A DNA stretch of 11,466 nt from Sulfurospirillum sp. (GCA_003978455.1 QNZT01000182.1:1-11466), one strand, 5' to 3'; counted from the first letter of the stretch, positions 1 through 7,006 are shown. The notes: generated from the sequence alone by a model not told the origin. Translations and numbers: made by a program.

Positions 1-445
1 TAACAATATATATAAAATAGAGCGGTGTAAACTCGGGAAAAGGCAGATTGAACAAAAATGCAAGAAACAGATTGATCAGATAATACCCCAGATAGGCATA
101 GAGGACATAGATCAGATCGATACAAAAGATACAGTTCATAGTATGTTCGATCTTTTCTGCCAGAAAATAGTGATACAAAAGTGCCAGCAGGATAAAAGAG
201 AAAAGAATCATATCTCTGTCTATCTCAAAGTAGAGCGTATAGAGAAAGAAAAGCGTGATCGGGAAATAGTATCGTTTTTGTGTACGGTAGCGTCGCCACA
301 GGTAGAAACCGACTCCCAGCAACGGTGTGAGCCAGATATAGACCGTTCCGACCGCTTCATAGACCATTGCTGCGCCAAACAGCAGCAGGGCTAGGAGAGG
401 TTGTAGATTAAAGCGACTTCGTCGCAGATAGGAAAATGTTTGCAT
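1..445 (-). CDS. Integral membrane protein, possibly MreD-like (partial, 3' end outside window)
   Basis: A minus-strand frame is open for 148 codons from an ATG at 445 to the window edge without a stop. The product starts with a basic segment (MQTFSYLRRSRF) and is then almost entirely hydrophobic, with about five membrane segments near residues 15-29, 32-49, 60-73, 79-96 and 107-133, separated by short charged loops (WRRYRTQKR; EIDRD; AEKIEH). It begins inside the 3' end of argA, overlapping by 55 nt in another frame. An in-frame ATG at 367 would remove the overlap but would also cut off the basic N-terminus and most of the first membrane segment, so 445 is preferred. No strong Shine-Dalgarno is visible at either start. 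As I recall, Campylobacter has a membrane protein gene at this position, just before the PBP2 gene (mrdA). Size, topology and position suggest an MreD-like rod-shape factor, but no diagnostic motif is seen, so the function is a guess. The coding call itself is firm. Confidence 0.8.
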   Translation of the reverse strand, partial: MQTFSYLRRSRFNLQPLLALLLFGAAMVYEAVGTVYIWLTPLLGVGFYLWRRYRTQKRYYFPITLFFLYTLYFEIDRDMILFSFILLALLYHYFLAEKIEHTMNCIFCIDLIYVLYAYLGYYLINLFLAFLFNLPFPEFTPLYFIYIV

Positions 446-864
446 TTGACACAGTCCGCCCATATTTTATGTTCAGGGAGTGACTCTTTGGGGATTTCGG
501 AAAAACCGAGTTTTTCAAAGAAACGCTGTTCGTACGTCAGGGTAAAAAGGCGTTCGATGCCAAGCTCGTGAGCCTCTCTGATGCATGATTGTACCAGTTT
601 CGCGCCTATACCGTGACCCCGCATCTGCTCAGATACGATCAAACTGCGGACTTCCGCAAGTGTGGGTGTATGGATATGCAGCGCCACAAAACCGACGACC
701 CTCTCTTGCTTTGTCGCCAGTGTGTAGGAGCGGATGTTGGTGGCTACCTCATCGTCTGAGCGAAAAAGTATTTTCCCCGATTTTATTTCGGGAAGTACCA
801 GCTCCTGCATCTGCGCGATAGCATCGAGTTTCGGCTTTTTGTAGACGATATCACCCATCTTCAC
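391..864 (-). CDS. argA: GNAT-family amino-acid N-acetyltransferase, short-form N-acetylglutamate synthase
   Basis: Predicted to acetylate glutamate with acetyl-CoA, the first step of arginine biosynthesis, in the cytoplasm. At 157 residues it is a single GNAT domain without the amino-acid-kinase half of classical ArgA. Visible features are the core strand and acetyl-CoA loop (AEVRSLIVSEQMRGHGIGAK, residues 70-89, with RGHGIG as pyrophosphate loop), FFEKLGF at 115-121, and a C-terminal tail HKIWADCVKC...CDEVAL (132-151) with Cys138, Cys141 and Cys147. The tail W-A-D-C-x2-C-x5-C-D-E-V-A matches what I recall of short ArgA-type enzymes in Geobacter and Campylobacterota and separates it from generic GNATs. 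The start is GTG at 864, overlapping the engB stop by 14 nt; an ATG two codons later (858) is an equally possible start. Its own 3' end is overlapped by the next gene. Substrate identity is from family resemblance; another small acetyl acceptor cannot be excluded. Confidence 0.8.
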   Translation of the reverse strand: MKMGDIVYKKPKLDAIAQMQELVLPEIKSGKILFRSDDEVATNIRSYTLATKQERVVGFVALHIHTPTLAEVRSLIVSEQMRGHGIGAKLVQSCIREAHELGIERLFTLTYEQRFFEKLGFSEIPKESLPEHKIWADCVKCKHFPICDEVALIYNLS

Positions 865-1462
865 ACCGTTTCATGAAGAGCTTTTCAAAAATCTTTCCTG
901 TCGCTTTTTCGATACCGCTCTTTTTCAGATTGGAAACCAGCAGTGCGTCGGGGGAGGCTTTTTTCAAAGCGGATTTGCCTTTCTGGTTCAGTTTGTCTCC
1001 TTTGGTGAATATGACCAAAATCTCCTGATCGGCTCTTTTGATCGATTCGAGATAGGCTTTGACTTCTGTGTCGATCTGCATATCCGGGTGTCTGGCATCT
1101 TGCAGCAGGATAAAAAGACGGATGGCGGAGCGTTTGGTGATAAACTCGCTCAGGCTTTTTTGCCAGGCATATTTTTCACTTTTGGAAACTTTTGCATATC
1201 CAAAACCGGGCAGATCGACCAGACGCGCCTGATATTTTTCCCCGTTGCAGTCAAAAGTGATTGCAAAAAAGTTGATCAGGCGTGTTTTTCCGGGTGTCGA
1301 AGAGCTTTTTGCCAGATTTTTACGGTTGGTCAGGGAGTTGATGAAACTGCTTTTGCCTACATTGCTGCGACCGATGACAGCGATTTCACTCAAATCCTCC
1401 GGAAGTGCCTGCGAAATATTGGCAGCCGACGTGATAAAAGAGGCTTCTGTAATCCTGAGCAT
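851..1462 (-). CDS. engB: Ribosome biogenesis GTPase YihA/YsxC (EngB)
   Basis: TRAFAC-class GTPase of the EngB/YsxC family, known to bind ribosomal subunits and to be needed for late large-subunit assembly. All GTPase motifs are present in a 203-residue protein of normal length: G1 GRSNVGKSS at 31-39, G2 TPGKT at 56-60, G3 DLPGFGY at 83-89, G4 TKGD at 153-156, and a G5-like VSNLKKSG at 176-183. The family-typical GYAKVSK segment follows G3. The start is an ATG at 1462, 3 nt after the lptA stop; its Shine-Dalgarno GAGGAG is formed by the last two Glu codons of lptA (spacing 6), so its translation should be coupled to lptA. It overlaps argA by 14 nt downstream. Nothing looks defective. Identification is very secure; the role is family knowledge. 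Confidence 0.97.
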   Translation of the reverse strand: MLRITEASFITSAANISQALPEDLSEIAVIGRSNVGKSSFINSLTNRKNLAKSSSTPGKTRLINFFAITFDCNGEKYQARLVDLPGFGYAKVSKSEKYAWQKSLSEFITKRSAIRLFILLQDARHPDMQIDTEVKAYLESIKRADQEILVIFTKGDKLNQKGKSALKKASPDALLVSNLKKSGIEKATGKIFEKLFMKRCEDG

Positions 1463-1465
1463 CGT

Positions 1466-1918
1466 TTACTCCTCGACCGTAAAGGTAAATTTGACAGGTT
1501 TGTCTCTTTTGCCCGTTATGATTGTCTTTCCGCTGGTACGGTCAATCACTATCTTTTCACCATGAAGTGTTTTATCGCTGTTTTTCTCTCTCAAAAAAAC
1601 ATTTCCCTCGGCAATATAGCGTTTTTGCGCAGAGTCGTACATGATTTTCTGTGCAGTACCGGTATAGTGCTCCCTTTGGGTGTGTATATCAAATTGAACA
1701 TGCCCGGTAAGTATATAGCGTATCGGTCTGTTTTTGCTGTTGAGTTCGATAACCAGTCTGTCCGCGTTGATATCGTCGGTTCCCTTTTGGATATGGACGT
1801 GTCCGGTGAGGATCGAGATTTTTTTGTTTTCATAGGCTTCAAAATGGTCTGCGGTGACAGTGACTTTCTCAGCATAGAGTAAAATGGCAGTCAGTAGAAA
1901 CAGTACTAAAAACTTCAA
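1466..1918 (-). CDS. lptA: LPS transport periplasmic protein LptA (OstA-like)
   Basis: Periplasmic bridge protein of the LptBFGCA-DE machine that carries lipopolysaccharide from the inner to the outer membrane. It is 150 residues long, with a signal peptide (MKFLVLFLLTAILLYA, likely cleavage after Ala16) and then OstA/LptA-type beta repeats: VTADHFEAYENKK (21-33), LTGHVHI (38-44), INADRLVIEL (50-59), LTGHVQF (70-76), YIAEGNVFL (101-109), HGEKIVID (119-126), TGKR (136-139). The repeated G-x-V / A-D-x-hydrophobic pattern is typical of the beta-jellyroll. The start must be TTG at 1918: the lptC stop lies in the same frame two codons upstream, and no ATG occurs before residue 93. A Shine-Dalgarno GAGGA sits within the end of lptC. 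It follows lptC by 3 nt and precedes engB by 3 nt. The co-transcribed kdsC-lptC-lptA order supports the call. LptB is not in the window. Confidence 0.9.
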   Translation of the reverse strand: MKFLVLFLLTAILLYAEKVTVTADHFEAYENKKISILTGHVHIQKGTDDINADRLVIELNSKNRPIRYILTGHVQFDIHTQREHYTGTAQKIMYDSAQKRYIAEGNVFLREKNSDKTLHGEKIVIDRTSGKTIITGKRDKPVKFTFTVEE

Positions 1919-1921
1919 CTT

Positions 1922-2446
1922 TTATTGATCCTCTTCTTCTATCGTAAATACAACATCTTCGGCTTTGACTTCTCGTTTGATCGCATCATATACCAGATGA
2001 TTGCCTGTCGCTTTCGAGCCGTTTTGTTCCAGTAAAAACGGCGTTTGTGATACAGCGACTTCAGTGTCGATATTATACACTAAATCGTCGCTTTTTAAAA
2101 GAAAAGTGTTGTTGGAGCGGTATGTGATGTCGTCGGTGAGGTGCAGGATGTTTCCCTTGTAGTGTGCTTTTTTGGCTTTAAGTGTATCGTTGTGGTCGCT
2201 GAAATAGAGAATAGCATATATATCGTAAAGCTCATCATGATCTTTGTAGATCAGTGTTTTGGATGATTTCAGCTCTCCCCTGAGCCCTTCGGGGGTGAAG
2301 AGAAAAGCGTCAAGATTTTCAAACGTGATGTCACTGAAATTGAGTTTGGGGTGTTTGATCTCAAGCGTAACAGGCTCTTTCGTACTTAAGAAGGTGATTT
2401 CCATGATGAGTAGCAGTAAAATTACGGCAAATATCTTTACAGCCAC
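1922..2446 (-). CDS. lptC: LPS export ABC transporter periplasmic protein LptC
   Basis: Bitopic inner-membrane component that receives LPS from the LptB2FG transporter and hands it to LptA. It is 174 residues long: a membrane anchor at residues 4-20 followed by a periplasmic domain with the alternating strands of the LptC/OstA fold (LRGELKSSKTLIYK 55-68, LKAKKAHYKGNILHL 89-103, LLKSDDLVYNIDT 116-128, KATGNHLVYDAIKREVKAEDV 145-165). The L-x-G/A-x-K-A...Y pattern recalls LptC and precedes a good lptA, which makes the assignment strong although LptC sequences diverge a lot. The start is GTG at 2446, giving a 10-nt overlap with the kdsC end; the next in-frame ATG (residue 15) would destroy the membrane anchor. 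A GAGGAG lies about 11 nt upstream. Length is slightly below E. coli LptC (191). Confidence 0.85.
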   Translation of the reverse strand: MAVKIFAVILLLLIMEITFLSTKEPVTLEIKHPKLNFSDITFENLDAFLFTPEGLRGELKSSKTLIYKDHDELYDIYAILYFSDHNDTLKAKKAHYKGNILHLTDDITYRSNNTFLLKSDDLVYNIDTEVAVSQTPFLLEQNGSKATGNHLVYDAIKREVKAEDVVFTIEEEDQ

Positions 2447-2931
2447 TGTTTTAAAAACTCCTCTTCGAGTCCCTCTTCTGCGACGATGATATCGATCATC
2501 TCCCGGATACAGCCATCGCCGCCCTTTTTACCCAGCACGGTCTGGACAAGTGCCTGTATATATGCGACACCGTTTGCCGGGGTAAAAGAGCGTTTTGCCA
2601 GTCTGAGCATATGGTAGTCGTTGAGGTCGTCGCCGATAACAGCAACATTGTCAAAAGTGAGTTTTTCTGCTTCGAGTATCATTTTGAGCTCTCTCTCTTT
2701 GTCCCGGATACCCTGGCGAAGATGCTGTATGCCCAGCTCTCTGGCACGTTTTTCGACGATTTTTGATTCTCTTCCGGTGATGATCGCCACTTTTTTGCCC
2801 ATACGTATCCAGCTGACGATAGCCAGACCATCCTTGACATTAAATGCTTTGATCTCATCTCCGTTTTGGGTATAGATGATCGATCCGTCTGTCATGCAGC
2901 CGTCGACATCGAGCACGAGCAGCTCTATCAC
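2437..2931 (-). CDS. kdsC: 3-deoxy-D-manno-octulosonate 8-phosphate phosphatase (HAD family)
   Basis: Hydrolyses Kdo-8-phosphate to Kdo, third step of Kdo synthesis for the LPS inner core, in the cytoplasm. The 164-residue protein is a capless HAD phosphatase with all four motifs: I DVDGCMTDG (8-16; Asp8 nucleophile, Asp10 acid/base), II ITGRES (51-56), III a Lys in RDKERELK (76-83), IV GDDLND (100-105). The KdsC-specific tail GGDGCIRE (137-144) matches the family's conserved G-G-x-G-x-x-R-E, which reaches into a neighbouring subunit's active site in the tetramer. The start is GTG at 2931, overlapping the hisB TGA as GTGA (4 nt), so re-initiation after hisB is expected. It overlaps lptC by 10 nt. 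Metal-dependent (Mg2+) catalysis is family knowledge. The identity is secure; KdsC versus other C0-type HADs is decided by the tail and the lptC/lptA neighbours. Confidence 0.93.
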   Translation of the reverse strand: MIELLVLDVDGCMTDGSIIYTQNGDEIKAFNVKDGLAIVSWIRMGKKVAIITGRESKIVEKRARELGIQHLRQGIRDKERELKMILEAEKLTFDNVAVIGDDLNDYHMLRLAKRSFTPANGVAYIQALVQTVLGKKGGDGCIREMIDIIVAEEGLEEEFLKQWL

Positions 2932-3500
2932 AGAACGCCTTTGGTGCTGGGTATCCCGATGCGGTCATTTTTCGCTACGGCGCGGCGCAGTGCAACGGCA
3001 AAGGACTTAAATGTCGCCTCGACGATATGGTGGCGGTTTTTGCCCCGCAGAGAGACGATGTGTGCCGTGATGCCTGCATTGAAACAGAGCGCTCTGAAAA
3101 ACTCTTCGACCAGTTCTGTGTCAAAATCTCCGATCTTGTCGCGGACATCCACTTCAAAATGGAGAAAAGGACGGTTACTCAGATCCAGTGCGGTATTGAC
3201 GGCGGCTTCGTCCATCACCACTGTCGCTTCACCGTATCGTTCGATATTTTGTATCGGAAATATCTCTTTTCTGAGTGCTTCACCGATGACGATTCCCGTA
3301 TCTTCGACACTGTGGTGAAAATCGATATGGATATCTCCCCTGCACACGAGTTTCAGATCGATCAGACCATGTTTGCTGAATGCCTCAAGCATATGGTCAA
3401 AAAAACCGATACCGGTTTCGATGCTGTTTTGCCCGTTTCCGTAGAGTGACAGTTGTGCCTCTATCTGTGTCTCTTTGGTATCTCTTTGAATAGTTGTCAT
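2928..3500 (-). CDS. hisB: Imidazoleglycerol-phosphate dehydratase
   Basis: Converts imidazole-glycerol phosphate to imidazole-acetol phosphate in histidine biosynthesis (cytoplasm). It is 190 residues long, the size of the monofunctional enzyme, with no histidinol-phosphatase domain as in E. coli HisB. Signature stretches are FDHMLEAFSKHG (34-45), HHSVEDTGI (62-70), DLSNRPF (106-112) and HHIVEATFKSFAVALRRA (157-174). These His/Glu clusters bind the two Mn ions of the family. The ATG at 3500 lies 6 nt after the rlpA stop, with a purine-rich AAGGGA upstream inside the rlpA end. The 3' end overlaps kdsC by 4 nt. Its place in a cell-envelope operon, away from other his genes, is notable: nothing else here is histidine-related. 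Whether histidinol phosphatase is supplied elsewhere cannot be seen. Confidence 0.96.
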   Translation of the reverse strand: MTTIQRDTKETQIEAQLSLYGNGQNSIETGIGFFDHMLEAFSKHGLIDLKLVCRGDIHIDFHHSVEDTGIVIGEALRKEIFPIQNIERYGEATVVMDEAAVNTALDLSNRPFLHFEVDVRDKIGDFDTELVEEFFRALCFNAGITAHIVSLRGKNRHHIVEATFKSFAVALRRAVAKNDRIGIPSTKGVL

Positions 3501-3506
3501 CTTTTG

Positions 3507-4397
3507 CTAATCCCTTACCACAAAGGCATCTTTGTAGTGATAACGTTTGATATACGCTTTTGCCGCTTCGATACTTTGAAAACCGCTGATCAATATGCTG
3601 TATATCGGCTGTGTTGCGATTTTCTTTTTTCTGATCTCTATCGGATGCGCTTTGACGACATTATAGCACTTTCTTTTGAAAGCGAGTGCCTTGTTTTCGT
3701 CGCTGAAAGAGGCGATCTGTATGTTGAAGCCTCCCGACTGTACAACACTGAGTGCCTTTTGGGGGTGAGGCTGTTGTACTTCATGAACATTTTTTACCGG
3801 TGAAGCGGTATCTGTGACAGAAGAGCGAGGAGGGGGAAGTGACTTTTTGTGTGCGTAGCGGCTGGCACTGGGATCGAAACTGATCACTTCAAGTTCTACA
3901 TTGGCGGTACCATGTTTGATGACGCCTATCTCTTTTGCAGCCTGATAGGAGAGATCGATGATCCTGTTTTTGACAAAGGGACCCCTGTCGTTGATACGTA
4001 CGACCGTACTTTTCCCGGTGGAGAGATTGGTCACTTTGACCATCGTGTTGATCGGAAGTGTTTTGTGTGCCGCTGTATGTCCGTACATATCGTAGTACTC
4101 TCCATTGGAAGTCTGCGTACCGTGAAAATTGGGACCGTACCAGCTTGCGATACCCCGAAATTTTTCTCCGACATAAACAGTAGTGGGACAATACGTCACC
4201 CCTTTGACACAGTAGGGCTTCATGGTAGCACGATACATATTTTTGCCGGTGATCGGCTTTTGCGGGGGAACAGGAAATATAACAGGTTGGGAAGTGTAGC
4301 TGTTTTCGTCGATCGGAACGAAAGGGTTTTGCATAGTGGTGCATCCGCTCATGAAGAAAAGGACAGGTGCCAACAAAAGCGATCTGTATATCTGCAT
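3507..4397 (-). CDS. rlpA: RlpA-family septal ring lipoprotein / lytic transglycosylase with SPOR domain
   Basis: A predicted outer-membrane lipoprotein that cleaves or remodels glycan strands at the division site. The N-terminus has a lipoprotein signal with lipobox MSGC (lipidated Cys19). After a Pro-rich linker comes the double-psi beta-barrel domain (about 81-173): GIASWYGPNFHGTQTSNGE (82-100) and DRGPFVKNRIIDLS (137-150). The conserved acidic residues in SNGE and DRGP match positions known to matter for Pseudomonas aeruginosa RlpA activity. A Pro/Ser linker (185-215) leads to a C-terminal SPOR domain (221-296; FNIQIASFSDENKALAFKRK, YSILISGF), which in this family binds denuded septal peptidoglycan. 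The start ATG follows the mltD stop directly (TAGATG) with CGGAG as Shine-Dalgarno, so the two are probably coupled. Transglycosylase activity is shown for P. aeruginosa but not for every RlpA, so enzyme versus structural role remains open. Confidence 0.92.
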   Translation of the reverse strand: MQIYRSLLLAPVLFFMSGCTTMQNPFVPIDENSYTSQPVIFPVPPQKPITGKNMYRATMKPYCVKGVTYCPTTVYVGEKFRGIASWYGPNFHGTQTSNGEYYDMYGHTAAHKTLPINTMVKVTNLSTGKSTVVRINDRGPFVKNRIIDLSYQAAKEIGVIKHGTANVELEVISFDPSASRYAHKKSLPPPRSSVTDTASPVKNVHEVQQPHPQKALSVVQSGGFNIQIASFSDENKALAFKRKCYNVVKAHPIEIRKKKIATQPIYSILISGFQSIEAAKAYIKRYHYKDAFVVRD

Positions 4398-6080
4398 CTA
4401 TACTCCGGGGTTTTGGGGTAAAATACTCTTGTTCAATTCTGCGCTGCTATTGTGATCGGCAGTTGCTTTGAGTTTCATGATCAAAATATTTCCCGGCTTG
4501 AAAAGATCACTGATGCTGAGATGAAAATATTTCGCGACTTCTGCGAGTGTATCACCTTTTTGGATTGTATATGTCACTGTTTTGTAAAACGGTAGTTTTT
4601 TCGGAACTATGCTTTCTGTTTTCGCAAGTACATTTGAAAGGGTGGTGTTCTGTTCGGTTTTTGTTTTGGGAAGTAGCCTGAGTATCTCTATGTCTGTCTG
4701 ATTTGTATCGTTGTCGTCGGTAACACTTTGGTTGGTGTCGGTGTCGATCTCTTTGGTTTTAAAGAGAGCGACTGCATTTTTTTGTTCTGTAAACTCGTTT
4801 TGTTTTTTAGTCGTAACCACTTTGACCTCGGTTCCCGCTTTGATGGGATCTCTGAGTTTGGGATTGAGCTTTTTCAGGGCGGAGAGTTTGTTGTTGAACT
4901 TGAGGCTGAGTTCATAAAGCGAGGTCTTTTCCTGTGTTGTATAGGTGATCACTTTATGTCTCTTTTTCGCTTTTGGTTGTAGTACCGATTCCGGAAGATC
5001 CTCTGGAATTTTTCCCAGCAGTGTCAGAGGCATACCTATCTTCAGAATTCGCTGTTTTTCCAGTTGTGGATTTAGTGCCCGTAACGCTTTAAGTTTGATA
5101 TTGAATCGTTTGCTGATCCTGTAGAGGGTATCGTTAGGCTGGACATAGTAGACAAACGTTTCTCCGCTGTTCTTGATTTTGTGTTTTACTTTTTCTGCGA
5201 GATCTTCGGGTAGATAGACATAATACATCTTTTTATTGGCAGGAAGCCTGTTTTTGATGAGATGGGGGTTGCAGGCTTTCAGCTTTTTGTATGGAACGCC
5301 TAGCTTGTATGCGATACTGGAGAGAGTCTCTCCACCCTTAAAATAGAGTTTTATCAGTTTTTTGTTGCTGCAAAAACCGTAAAGATGGTTGTTGTTGTTT
5401 TTCTTGAGAATTTTTTTGTCATGTGCCAGCAGTGCGGCAACTATGATACGCTGTATGTAGTCTCTGGTCTCTTTGGGAAGATACCCTGCGCTCTCATCCA
5501 GCAAAACGGCGAGATCGTCTGTTCCCGCACGTTTAATCGCTCGATTGAGACGTCCGCCACCGCAGTTGTATGCCATGGCGGCAAGGTACCATTTATGGAA
5601 GCGGGCATGCAAATATTTAAGATATTCGATAGCTGCCTTGGTGGATTTGATCGGATCGAGGCGCTCATCGACTTCTCTGTCTTTTTTCAGTTTATAGACT
5701 TTGGCAGTTGCCGGCATAAATTGCCACAATCCTGCTGCGTGTTTGTGTGACTTGCTATCGGCAAGGAATTTGGATTCGACCATCGCCATATAGAGGAAAG
5801 TATTGGGAATATCCGACTCGTTCAGCAGCTCCTGTAGGTTTGGCATGAAAAGATTGCCGCGCTTGAGTGTTTTGAGGAAAAAGATTTTTTTAAGCTGGTT
5901 GATATTCTCTTTGATTTTAAGATAGTGTTCGTCATTGAAAAAGAGGGGATTTATATCGAGACTTTCGAGAATTTCAATCTCTTTATCGGGTTGGATATCC
6001 AGTGCTGTAGTCTTTGCATAAGCGTTATTTGGAAGAAGGCATATCAAAACCAACGTTATAAAAAGAAAAATCTTCATCAT
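4398..6080 (-). CDS. mltD: Membrane-bound lytic murein transglycosylase D with LysM repeats
   Basis: Exported transglycosylase that cleaves peptidoglycan glycan strands to 1,6-anhydro products. Residues are numbered from an upstream TTG at 6086 (562 aa). After a signal sequence (hydrophobic 6-19, NAYA end) comes a soluble-lytic-transglycosylase-type domain (about 85-225): catalytic Glu104 in MAMVESKF, AGLWQFMPATA (118-128), and AYNCGGGR (172-179), then DYIQRII. C-terminal LysM modules lie near 248-292, 312-356, 379-424 and 503-540. The third lacks the usual GDTL core, and the fourth (KGDTLAEVAKYF) ends early. A Thr/Asn/Asp-rich linker (about 446-480) separates the third and fourth. Starts: ATG at 6080 or 6077, or TTG at 6086, which sits 5 nt from AGGGGA; I give 6080. 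It lies 84 nt after tatD and abuts rlpA with no gap. As with E. coli MltD, lipid anchoring was checked: no lipobox Cys is seen at the signal end, so it is probably a periplasmic soluble form. Confidence 0.92.
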   Translation of the reverse strand: MMKIFLFITLVLICLLPNNAYAKTTALDIQPDKEIEILESLDINPLFFNDEHYLKIKENINQLKKIFFLKTLKRGNLFMPNLQELLNESDIPNTFLYMAMVESKFLADSKSHKHAAGLWQFMPATAKVYKLKKDREVDERLDPIKSTKAAIEYLKYLHARFHKWYLAAMAYNCGGGRLNRAIKRAGTDDLAVLLDESAGYLPKETRDYIQRIIVAALLAHDKKILKKNNNNHLYGFCSNKKLIKLYFKGGETLSSIAYKLGVPYKKLKACNPHLIKNRLPANKKMYYVYLPEDLAEKVKHKIKNSGETFVYYVQPNDTLYRISKRFNIKLKALRALNPQLEKQRILKIGMPLTLLGKIPEDLPESVLQPKAKKRHKVITYTTQEKTSLYELSLKFNNKLSALKKLNPKLRDPIKAGTEVKVVTTKKQNEFTEQKNAVALFKTKEIDTDTNQSVTDDNDTNQTDIEILRLLPKTKTEQNTTLSNVLAKTESIVPKKLPFYKTVTYTIQKGDTLAEVAKYFHLSISDLFKPGNILIMKLKATADHNSSAELNKSILPQNPGV

Positions 6081-6164
6081 ATGCAATGAAATCCCCTGGA
6101 AAAGTAGCTGTGGTGTACTTTTTACGATAGCGATGATTGTAGTTAAAGAGTACTTATAACTTAT

Positions 6165-6944
6165 TTAAAAAAAAGTTTTAAACAATCTACGGGTGTTTGC
6201 AAGCACGATATCCTCAAGTTCACTACGTTCTATATCCAAAATTTCAGACATTTTGTCTGCGACAAGGGTGGTATAAAACGGCTCGTTGCGTTCTCCCCTG
6301 TGCGGATGCGGTGTAAGGTAGGGTGCGTCGGTTTCGATCAGCAACTTCTCCAGGGGGATTTCAGGTAAGATTTCCACGAGCTTTTTGGCATTTTTAAAAG
6401 TCACCACACCGCCGATACCGTAGTAAAAACCGTGTTTGTTCAACTCCAGTAAAAGGGGACTGGCGTTGTAGCAGTGCAATACACCGCCCACTTTGGAGGC
6501 ATCTTCTTCCAGCAGTGTGTCGAGACTATCTTTGGAGGCGTCACGGATGTGAATGATCAAAGGTTTTTTGTACCGTTTCGCCAAATCGATCTGTTGACGG
6601 AAAATCTCTTTTTGGGCAGCTTTCTCTGCCTCTTTTTCCTTTGGATCTTCCGGAAGCCGAAAGTAGTCGAGTCCGCATTCTCCGACAGCGATACATTTGG
6701 GATGGGTGATATGCTTTTCAAGGTAGGTGAGATCGAAGTCTTCCCTGTCGTAGGGATGAACTCCGACTGCAAAATAGATATTTTCATACTCTTCCGCGAT
6801 CTCAATCGCTTTGGGCAGTTCGGCGGGATCTGCCCCCGGGATAATCATCCCTTTGACACCTGCGTCGAAAGCTCGTTCAATCACTTGATCGAGATCTTTC
6901 TCAAAACGTTTGTCATTGAGATGGCAGTGGGTATCGATGATCAT
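6165..6944 (-). CDS. tatD: TatD-family metal-dependent DNase/hydrolase
   Basis: Amidohydrolase-like TIM-barrel enzyme of the TatD family; E. coli members are 3'-5' exonucleases on DNA/RNA. Length (259 residues) is normal. Metal ligands and motifs are all visible: DTHCHL (4-9; His6, His8), AVGVHPYD (59-66), GECGLDY (88-94; Glu89), HIRDA (132-136; His132), HCYNAS (157-162; His157), ETDAPYLTP (204-212; Asp206). The ATG at 6944 has GAAGGA as Shine-Dalgarno 5 nt upstream. It is the first gene of the envelope operon here: dodecin lies upstream with its own terminator, and mltD follows 84 nt after the stop. The link to murein enzymes is positional only; a role in DNA repair or turnover is family knowledge. 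The same order is remembered from Campylobacter jejuni. The physiological substrate cannot be told from sequence. Confidence 0.95.
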   Translation of the reverse strand: MIIDTHCHLNDKRFEKDLDQVIERAFDAGVKGMIIPGADPAELPKAIEIAEEYENIYFAVGVHPYDREDFDLTYLEKHITHPKCIAVGECGLDYFRLPEDPKEKEAEKAAQKEIFRQQIDLAKRYKKPLIIHIRDASKDSLDTLLEEDASKVGGVLHCYNASPLLLELNKHGFYYGIGGVVTFKNAKKLVEILPEIPLEKLLIETDAPYLTPHPHRGERNEPFYTTLVADKMSEILDIERSELEDIVLANTRRLFKTFF

Positions 6945-6976
6945 GAAAATCCTTCAGCATGGAAGTTGTGAAGTAT

Positions 6977-6982
6977 ATTGTA
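6977..6982 (-). promoter_or_regulatory. Candidate -10 box for the tatD operon
   Basis: TACAAT on the minus strand, 32 nt upstream of the tatD ATG, in an AT-rich gap just downstream of the dodecin terminator. No -35 match is seen, which is usual for sigma70 promoters of Campylobacterota. It would give a leader of about 25 nt. Single-motif evidence only; mltD could have an additional promoter (a TACAAT at 6136-6141). Confidence 0.35.
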
Positions 6983-7006
6983 ATATGTGTAGCGTAATGA
7001 AATGCT

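Noticed and set aside
143..394. 83-codon plus-strand frame near the left edge
   Set aside because: Charged, low-information translation opposite a frame that encodes a convincing multi-span membrane protein running off the window.
1088..1882. 264-codon open frame on the plus strand
   Set aside because: Antisense to engB and lptA, both with clear motifs. The translation has no domain features and no ribosome binding site.
3849..4421. 190-codon plus-strand frame antisense to rlpA
   Set aside because: The opposite strand has the RlpA lipobox, double-psi barrel and SPOR motifs; this frame has none.
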